From: Pseudomonadota bacterium
Lineage (GTDB): Bacteria > Pseudomonadota > Gammaproteobacteria > JAKAQQ01
Direction: 5' to 3'
Assembly (NCBI GenBank): GCA_021828425.1
Contig: JAKARN010000068.1
Coordinates: 1-7,378, forward strand
Length of the DNA stretch: 7,378 nucleotides
A program made the translations under genes and the position numbers. Below, one piece after another: positions 1 through 4,337 of this stretch. The notes beneath the pieces are model-generated. The model was not told the DNA's origin, made no database searches, and was given only the letters and a program-made list of their open reading frames with translations. The first letter of the stretch is position 1, and each line of letters opens with the position of its first letter.

Positions 1-497
1 ACGGGATCCGGCTGCCGGTGACCAACACGGTGATCATCCCGACCGGCCACCCCCGCGTGGGCCAGGTGACGGTGTTCCGTTACCCGCTCAACCCGTCGGT
101 CGATTACATCAAGCGGGTGGTTGGCGTGCCGGGCGATTGGGTCCGCTACCAGGGCAACCGCTTGTGGATCAATCACCACCGGGTCCCCCATGTCTGCAAG
201 GGCCTCTACCGCGGACCGGACGGGGAGTCCGGATCCCGGCTGTGCGTGGAGCAGCTCGGTCACGTCAAGCACGAAATCCTCATTACGCCGGGTCTTCCGG
301 CCCCCACGGGCCGCTACCTGGTCCCCCCCCGCCACTACTTCATGATGGGCGATAACCGTGATGACAGCGATGACAGCCGGTACTGGGGCAGTGTTCCCAA
401 CCGGGATCTGATCGGGCCCGCAGTGGTCGTCTGGTTCAACTGGGATGCGTTTTCCCATATGCCGATCTGGAGCCGGATCGGCCGTATAATCCACTGA
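1..497 (+). CDS. lepB: Signal peptidase I, C-terminal part (5' end outside window)
   Basis: Type I signal peptidase, an inner-membrane serine protease with a Ser/Lys dyad that removes signal peptides from exported proteins on the periplasmic side. The reading frame is open from the window edge (first full codon at base 3) to TGA at 495-497. A GTG at 18-20 is internal, because the sequence in front of it (GIRLPVTNTV) still aligns with E. coli LepB. Visible signatures are the box D motif DYIKRVVGVPGD with the catalytic lysine at codon 111-113, and box E GDNRDDSDDSRYWG at 348-389. Between them is a short beta-hairpin insertion with two cysteines (CKGLYRG...SRLC), comparable to the Cys pair in E. 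coli LepB. The N-terminal membrane segments and the catalytic serine lie upstream of the window. It is followed after 14 bases by the DUF4845 gene, in the usual order. An 8-C run at 323-330 lies in the coding sequence, but the frame is intact. Identification is secure. Confidence 0.97.
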   Translation, partial: GIRLPVTNTVIIPTGHPRVGQVTVFRYPLNPSVDYIKRVVGVPGDWVRYQGNRLWINHHRVPHVCKGLYRGPDGESGSRLCVEQLGHVKHEILITPGLPAPTGRYLVPPRHYFMMGDNRDDSDDSRYWGSVPNRDLIGPAVVVWFNWDAFSHMPIWSRIGRIIH

Positions 498-504
498 GGG
501 AGGG
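498..504 (+). promoter_or_regulatory. Shine-Dalgarno site for the DUF4845 gene
   Basis: GGGAGGG starts immediately after the lepB stop codon and lies 7 bases before the ATG at 512. It decides the start, because another ATG at 507 is in a different frame and too close to the site. The position suggests translation is re-initiated after lepB on one mRNA. Confidence 0.7.
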
Positions 505-511
505 TTATGCC

Positions 512-898
512 ATGCCGAAGTCCAAGCGAGGCCAGCAGGGCATGAGTTTCGTGGGCTGGGTGCTTTCGCTGTGCCTGTTCACGATTTTCGCCCTGGCGGC
601 CGTCCGCCTGATCCCCGTCTACCTTGAATATCTCACGATCCGGTCGGCGGTCGATGCGGCGGCACACGAGGAACCCACACTCAGCCGGCATCAGATTTTC
701 CGCGCCATTGTCCGGCAGTTCGTGGTCAACCAGATCGATGCCATCCATTCCCGGAACGTCCTGATCAACCGGGTCCATCATCACCTCGTGCTCACCGTGG
801 ATTATTCGGAAAAGACCCCGTTCATCGGCAACGTCGGATTCATCGTCCATTTCCATCACAGCGTCAACGTGCCGGTGCCCCCGCCTGGTTCGGAGTAG
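512..898 (+). CDS. DUF4845 family single-pass membrane protein
   Basis: A 128-residue protein of unknown function, recognised as DUF4845 from its layout and its place between lepB and rnc, where this family sits in many gammaproteobacteria. A short basic N-terminus (MPKSKRGQQG) precedes one hydrophobic segment at about residues 11-33 (SFVGWVLSLCLFTIFALAAV...). This is probably a membrane anchor with the N-terminus in the cytoplasm. The rest (about 34-128) is a small soluble domain with alternating hydrophobic and polar residues, is rich in histidine (HHHL, HFHHS), and ends in a Pro-rich tail. No catalytic motif is visible. The prepilin-like N-terminus (GMSFVGW) resembles but does not match a type IV pilin cleavage site, since it lacks the glutamate at +5. 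The start is fixed by the strong Shine-Dalgarno site at 498-504. Co-location with lepB hints at an envelope role, but no function is established. Confidence 0.85.
   Translation: MPKSKRGQQGMSFVGWVLSLCLFTIFALAAVRLIPVYLEYLTIRSAVDAAAHEEPTLSRHQIFRAIVRQFVVNQIDAIHSRNVLINRVHHHLVLTVDYSEKTPFIGNVGFIVHFHHSVNVPVPPPGSE
892..895 (+). promoter_or_regulatory. Shine-Dalgarno site for rnc, inside the end of the DUF4845 gene
   Basis: GGAG overlaps the last codons of the DUF4845 gene and lies 7 bases before the TTG at 903. It supports the unusual TTG start for rnc, which gives the expected RNase III N-terminus; no ATG or GTG is suitably placed. Confidence 0.6.
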
Positions 899-902
899 GT
901 TC

Positions 903-1568
903 TTGCCGCAGCCGTTTGAAACCGGACTGGGCCATGTCTTCCGTGATCGTGCGCTTTGTGCCCAGGCCTTGACCCATCGCAGTCGGGGGGAGCCCCATAA
1001 CGAGCGGCTCGAGTTTCTGGGGGATGCCGTGCTCGGCTGGGCCGTGGCCGAGGGTCTCTACCGCCGCTTCGGGGAGTGGGATGAAGGCCGCCTGACACGG
1101 GCCCGGGCGAGACTGGTCAGTCGGCCGGTTTTGGCCGAGTTGGCCCGGGAGATCGGACTGGAGACCGCGTTGCGGGCCGGGCTGGGCGTACTGTCCGATC
1201 CTGCCGCCTGTGAACGCGTGCTCGCCTCGACCCTCGAGGCCCTCCTCGGTGCGATTGCCTGCGAGGCTGGAGCGGAGACGGCCCGGACCGCCGTCGAACG
1301 CCTGCTCGAGCGACGCTGGCCGGCGGCCGAACGCCTGGCAGACCAGAAAGACCCGAAAACCCGCTTGCAGGAGCTGTTGCAGGGTGCCGGATTGCCGCCG
1401 CCGGCATATATCCTGCAGTCCGCAGCCGGGCCGGGACATCGTCGTTCGTTCCGGGTTCGTTGCGAGGTTCCGGCGCGGGGGTTGGCCGATGAGGGACGCG
1501 GTTCCAGCGTGCGCCTCGCCGAGCAGGCGGCCGCAGCGGCCCTGCTCGACCGGATCGGACATGACTGA
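903..1568 (+). CDS. rnc: Ribonuclease III
   Basis: Double-strand-specific endoribonuclease that processes the rRNA precursor and some mRNAs and sRNAs. It has 221 residues (E. coli 226) and starts at TTG. The nuclease domain covers about residues 1-145, with the family signature NERLEFLGDAVL at 33-44 giving acidic residues E34, E37 and D41, and DEG near residue 60. The dsRNA-binding domain is about 147-221: DPKTRLQELLQG, then GRGSSVRLAEQAAAAALL. The second metal-binding segment reads ASTLEALLG. The glutamate (E112) is kept, but the usual Asp (E. coli D114) is Ser109. The preceding GxGE motif is GLGV (Val96 for E. coli Glu100), and that loop is one residue shorter. Overall similarity and operon position leave no doubt about family, but activity or metal use may be altered. 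The gene sits 4 bases after the DUF4845 gene and overlaps era by 8 bases. The low-use TTG start may keep expression low. Confidence 0.95.
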   Translation: MPQPFETGLGHVFRDRALCAQALTHRSRGEPHNERLEFLGDAVLGWAVAEGLYRRFGEWDEGRLTRARARLVSRPVLAELAREIGLETALRAGLGVLSDPAACERVLASTLEALLGAIACEAGAETARTAVERLLERRWPAAERLADQKDPKTRLQELLQGAGLPPPAYILQSAAGPGHRRSFRVRCEVPARGLADEGRGSSVRLAEQAAAAALLDRIGHD

Positions 1569-2469
1569 GGTGACCGACAACGTGAGGGCCGCCGTGCTCC
1601 TGGGCCGGCCCAATGTCGGCAAGTCGACACTTTTCAACGCCCTGGCCGGCAGCCGGCTCAGTATCGTCACCCCGAAACCCGCGACCACCCGCCTCGTGGT
1701 GGCAGCGCCACTGCCCGGGGGGGAGCCCGAGATCCGGATCTGGGACACGCCCGGGGCCCTGGACCGGCCCCGACACCGCCTCCAGCTCCGTCTCAACGAT
1801 GTCGTCTGGAATGCCGCTCTCGAATCGGATCTCCTTTTGCTCGTGGTGGCGGGTCTCGAGTGGCGGGACGAAGACGATCGCCTGCTCGAGCGGGCCCTCG
1901 GTTTCAGCAAGCCGCTCGGGGTCGTGGTCAACCAGATCGACCGCATCAAGCCCCGGACGGCGCTATTACCCTTTCTCGAACAACTCGCGAAACGCGCCCC
2001 CTTTTCATTTCTGGTGCCAGTCTCTGCGCGCCGGGGCGAAAACCTGGCGGTGCTCGCCGACCAGATCCGCTCCGCGTGTCCCGCCCCGCTCCCGTCCCGC
2101 GCGGCCTTCGGCACGAGAGGCACGGGGCTTCCCTGGCCCGACCAGGCGGCCGAACTCTTCCGGGAGCAGCTCATGCTGGATCTCTCGGCTGAGCTGCCCT
2201 ATGCCCTCCACGTTGTCTGCGCGTCCTGGCAGGAGACCGGGCGCGGGGTCGAGGTGGATCTCCGGGTCTGGGTGGAACGCCCGGGCCAGAGGGGGATCGT
2301 GATCGGTGCCGGCGGGCAGAGGCTCAAGACCGCAGGTACGCGGGTCCGCCATACGCTCGAAGCGCGCCTCGGCCGACCGGTCCTGCTGCGGAGCCGGGTC
2401 GAAGTTGACCCCGATTGGACCCTCCATCAGCCCCGCGAGTCCCCGCCGGGACCGGAGTCCGGCGGATGA
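1561..2469 (+). CDS. era: GTPase Era, 30S ribosome assembly factor
   Basis: Era binds the 3' end of 16S rRNA and supports late 30S maturation in the cytoplasm or at the membrane. The 302-residue length matches E. coli (301). I chose ATG 1561, which overlaps rnc by 8 bases; the frame is open further upstream, but that sequence is not Era-like. The GTPase domain (about 8-170) has G1 GRPNVGKST at 15-23, G2 ATTR at 41-44, G3 DTPG at 62-65, G4 NQID at 124-127 and G5 SARRG at 155-159. The KH domain (about 200-286) has AELPY and VIGAGGQRLK, with the GxxG loop GAGG at 249-252. It differs from the norm in several places: G4 has Gln in place of Lys, switch I has Ala where Gln is usual before TTR, and the C-terminal LRxLGY helix is replaced by a Pro/Gly-rich tail (287-302). 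It has no strong Shine-Dalgarno site and is probably coupled to rnc translation. Assignment as Era is firm; full conventional function is less certain. Confidence 0.94.
   Translation: MTEVTDNVRAAVLLGRPNVGKSTLFNALAGSRLSIVTPKPATTRLVVAAPLPGGEPEIRIWDTPGALDRPRHRLQLRLNDVVWNAALESDLLLLVVAGLEWRDEDDRLLERALGFSKPLGVVVNQIDRIKPRTALLPFLEQLAKRAPFSFLVPVSARRGENLAVLADQIRSACPAPLPSRAAFGTRGTGLPWPDQAAELFREQLMLDLSAELPYALHVVCASWQETGRGVEVDLRVWVERPGQRGIVIGAGGQRLKTAGTRVRHTLEARLGRPVLLRSRVEVDPDWTLHQPRESPPGPESGG
2454..2457 (+). promoter_or_regulatory. Shine-Dalgarno site for recO, inside the end of era
   Basis: GGAG within the last codons of era, 8 bases before the ATG at 2466. With the ATGA stop/start overlap, it fixes the recO start although the frame is open further upstream. 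Confidence 0.6.
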
Positions 2470-3185
2470 TCCGGGTCTGGGACGAACCGGCCTGGGTCCT
2501 GCATACCCGGGACTACGGAGAGACCAGCCAGATCGTCGAACTGCTCACGAGGCGGGAGGGCCGGATCGGCCTCCTTGCCCGGGGAACCCGCAGATCCCCG
2601 AAGACCCAGCGTCTCGAGCCCTTCACGCCCTGGAGCGTGTGCTGGAGCGGCCACGAGAATCGCCTGCCCACCCTTCGAAGCGCGGAACGGGCCGGCCCTC
2701 CAGTTTGCCTCCGGGGTCATGCCCTATGGGCCGGTTTCCATCTCCACGACCTGATTCTCCGCCTGACCGAGCGCTTTGAACCGCTGGTTTCGCTTTATGC
2801 CCGCTATACCGGTGCGCTATCTGCTCTGGAGGAAGGAATCCCGCCGGCCCAGGTGGTATGCCTGTTCGAACGGGACCTCCTGGTCGAGCTCGGCTACGGT
2901 CTCAATCTCCTCGAAGAGGCGGGGAGCCGCGAGCCGATCCGGCCCGCGGCCCACTATGAGTTCGATCCCGGCTCCGGGGCGCGGCGGTTGCCGGACGGAG
3001 TATCCGGCATCGAGGGCCGGGTGCTTTTGGACCTGAGTCACGGCAGCTGGAGCGATGAGGCCTCACTCCAGGCCAGCCGCCGCCTGCTGGAGGGTGTCTA
3101 CGCCTTTCATGGGAGGGGGCAGAGCCCGGGTGTGCGGCCCTGGGTGGAGTCGCTTTTGCTCTTTGCCCGTCGCCATGGAGCCTGA
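2466..3185 (+). CDS. recO: DNA repair protein RecO
   Basis: Recombination mediator of the RecFOR pathway: with RecR it loads RecA onto SSB-coated single-stranded DNA at gaps and anneals complementary strands. It has 239 residues (E. coli 242). The N-terminal OB fold (about 1-80) shows AWVLHTRDYGETSQIVELLT and a basic stretch LLARGTRRSPKTQRLEPFTP that aligns with E. coli KGARSKRSTLKGALQPFTP, followed by LPTLRSAE. The C-terminal helical part (about 85-239) contains FHLHDLILRLTERFEPL, LFERDLLVELGYGLNL and a closing ARRHGA. There is no four-cysteine zinc site of the kind seen in Deinococcus or Gram-positive RecO, which fits the proteobacterial subtype. The start ATG overlaps the era stop (ATGA), which suggests translational coupling. 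pdxJ follows after 22 bases. Confidence 0.93.
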   Translation: MIRVWDEPAWVLHTRDYGETSQIVELLTRREGRIGLLARGTRRSPKTQRLEPFTPWSVCWSGHENRLPTLRSAERAGPPVCLRGHALWAGFHLHDLILRLTERFEPLVSLYARYTGALSALEEGIPPAQVVCLFERDLLVELGYGLNLLEEAGSREPIRPAAHYEFDPGSGARRLPDGVSGIEGRVLLDLSHGSWSDEASLQASRRLLEGVYAFHGRGQSPGVRPWVESLLLFARRHGA

Positions 3186-3191
3186 TGCGGT

Positions 3192-3197
3192 GGAGGG
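3192..3197 (+). promoter_or_regulatory. Shine-Dalgarno site for pdxJ
   Basis: GGAGGG in the 22-base gap after recO, 10 bases before the ATG at 3208. This spacing is rather long. It favours 3208 over the in-frame ATG at 3175, which lies inside recO and would add an unconserved 11-residue leader. Confidence 0.5.
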
Positions 3198-3207
3198 TGC
3201 GAATCCG

Positions 3208-3945
3208 ATGATCCGGCTCGGGGTCAATGTCGATCACGTCGCCACTCTGCGCGAAGCACGGCAGACGGTCTACCCGGATCCGGTGGCCGCGGCCCGACTG
3301 GCGCTCCGCGGAGGGGCAGACAACATCACGGTTCACCTGCGCGAGGATCGTCGCCACATCCAGGAATCCGACGTGACCCGTCTCGTCCGGGCGCTGCCCC
3401 TGCCGATCAACCTGGAAATGAGCCTGAACTCGGTCATCGTCGAGTTCGCGGAGTCGATCCGGCCGGCCGAGGTCTGTTTCGTGCCGGAACGGCGGGCGGA
3501 ACGGACCACGGAAAGCGGACTCGCGGTCCGCCTCCTGGCACACCGCCTGTTTCCGGTGGTGCAGCGGCTCTCGGAGGTTGGGATCCGGGTGGCCCTGTTC
3601 ATCGATCCTGTAGACGACGAGATTGAGACCGCGGCTGAACTTGGGGTCAGCGCCGTCGAACTGCATACCGGCGCCTACGCCGAATCCCGGGATGCCGCCT
3701 CCCGTGCCCACCGGCTCGAGCGCCTGGGCGCCGCCGCCCGTCTGGCCCGTTCCCGCGGGCTTGCGGTGCATGCCGGACATGGCTTGGACTATGACTCGGT
3801 CGGTCGGGTGGCGGCGATCCCGGAAATCGAGACTCTGAATATCGGGCATGCCATCGTGAGCCGGGCGGTCTTCGTCGGACTGGAGGCGGCCACCCGCCTC
3901 ATGAAGGAGCAGATGAGGGATGCTCGCCGGGGGGGAGTGCCGTGA
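3208..3945 (+). CDS. pdxJ: Pyridoxine 5'-phosphate synthase
   Basis: Last ring-forming enzyme of the DXP-dependent vitamin B6 pathway. It condenses 3-amino-2-oxopropyl phosphate with 1-deoxy-D-xylulose 5-phosphate to give pyridoxine 5'-phosphate in the cytoplasm. With the start at 3208 it has 245 residues (E. coli 243), a single TIM barrel. Conserved elements in order are GVNVDHVATLREAR (5-18), HLREDRRH (43-50), NLEM with E70, VPERRAERTTESGL (92-105), LFIDP (130-134), ELHTGAYA (151-158), AGHGL with H191, and LNIGHAIVSRAV near the C-terminus. All the expected catalytic and phosphate-contact motifs appear intact. Its stop overlaps the acpS start (GTGA), which matches the pdxJ-acpS pairing of E. 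coli and its relatives. The in-frame ATG at 3175 is an alternative start but less likely. Confidence 0.96.
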   Translation: MIRLGVNVDHVATLREARQTVYPDPVAAARLALRGGADNITVHLREDRRHIQESDVTRLVRALPLPINLEMSLNSVIVEFAESIRPAEVCFVPERRAERTTESGLAVRLLAHRLFPVVQRLSEVGIRVALFIDPVDDEIETAAELGVSAVELHTGAYAESRDAASRAHRLERLGAAARLARSRGLAVHAGHGLDYDSVGRVAAIPEIETLNIGHAIVSRAVFVGLEAATRLMKEQMRDARRGGVP

Positions 3946-4337
3946 TCTACGGGATCGGGACCGACCTGGTTTCCATTCCGCGGATGGAAAGGCTCTGGAG
4001 GCGACATGGCGTCCGCCTCGCCCAGCGTATCCTGACCGTGCAGGAGCGGGAGGAGTGGGCCCGTCGGCATGAATCGGCCCGCTATCTGGCCCTCCGATTC
4101 GCGGCCAAGGAGGCGGTTGCGAAGGCTTTGGGTACCGGTTTTTCCGCCGGGGTTTCGCTTCAGGCCATGAGCATCCTGGCCGATCAGAGGGGCAAGCCGG
4201 TCGTGCACTTTGCACCGGGCCGGATGTCGGACCGCTTACTGGAGGCGGGTGTGACCGGTGTGGAACTCAGTTTGACGGATGAGCTGGAGTGGGCTCTGGC
4301 CTTTGCGGTGGCCTTTGGGGGCGGGACACACGGCTGA
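3942..4337 (+). CDS. acpS: Holo-[acyl-carrier-protein] synthase
   Basis: Transfers 4'-phosphopantetheine from coenzyme A to apo-ACP, activating it for fatty acid synthesis. It has 131 residues (E. coli 126), starts at GTG and overlaps the pdxJ stop by 4 bases. The purine-rich run ending GGAG at 3934-3937 is only 4 bases upstream, so coupled translation is likely. Motifs are IGTDLVSIPRM with the metal ligand Asp8, RFAAKEAVAKALGTG at 52-66 with Glu57, and the closing strand ELSLTDELEWALAFAV. These define the AcpS-type phosphopantetheinyl transferase family. The last 71 bases also encode the end of the kinase gene on the other strand. It is the last gene of the plus-strand operon. Confidence 0.95.
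   Translation: MIYGIGTDLVSIPRMERLWRRHGVRLAQRILTVQEREEWARRHESARYLALRFAAKEAVAKALGTGFSAGVSLQAMSILADQRGKPVVHFAPGRMSDRLLEAGVTGVELSLTDELEWALAFAVAFGGGTHG
4267..4337. other. Tail-to-tail overlap of acpS and the BarA-like kinase gene
   Basis: The two convergent genes share 71 bases. On the plus strand these encode AcpS residues of about 109-131, including its conserved final strand. On the minus strand they encode the last 23 residues or so of the kinase (about 893-915), a Pro-rich tail beyond the receiver domain. No intergenic space remains for a conventional terminator, and I saw no strong hairpin plus T-run here. The simplest reading is that the kinase lost an earlier stop and ran into acpS. Confidence 0.85.

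Noticed and set aside
323..330. Run of eight C in lepB, a possible phase-variable tract or sequencing error
   Set aside because: The frame is intact and conserved on both sides. Comparable G runs at 1717-1723 (era) and 3929-3935 (pdxJ) are expected in DNA this GC-rich.
485..490. Perfect TATAAT at the end of lepB, a possible promoter for the DUF4845-rnc-era operon
   Set aside because: No -35-like hexamer lies 15-18 bases upstream (best matches 2 of 6), and there is no TGn extension. The bases are also lepB codons, so a promoter is possible but unsupported.
512..600. Type IV prepilin-like N-terminus in the DUF4845 protein
   Set aside because: A Gly before a hydrophobic stretch is present, but the characteristic Glu at +5 and prepilin context are missing. 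It is better explained as a simple membrane anchor.
864..2174. Long minus-strand frame opposite rnc and era (436 codons)
   Set aside because: Low-complexity Arg/Ser/Pro-rich translation with no family resemblance. It is a typical shadow frame of GC-rich DNA opposite two clearly conserved genes.
3175..3207. Upstream in-frame ATG that would extend PdxJ by 11 residues
   Set aside because: The extra residues (MEPDAVEGANP) match no PdxJ N-terminus, the ATG lies inside recO, and the Shine-Dalgarno site at 3192-3197 serves 3208.
2902..4215. Long minus-strand frame opposite recO, pdxJ and acpS (437 codons)
   Set aside because: Compositionally biased, no recognisable motifs, and entirely opposite conserved genes.
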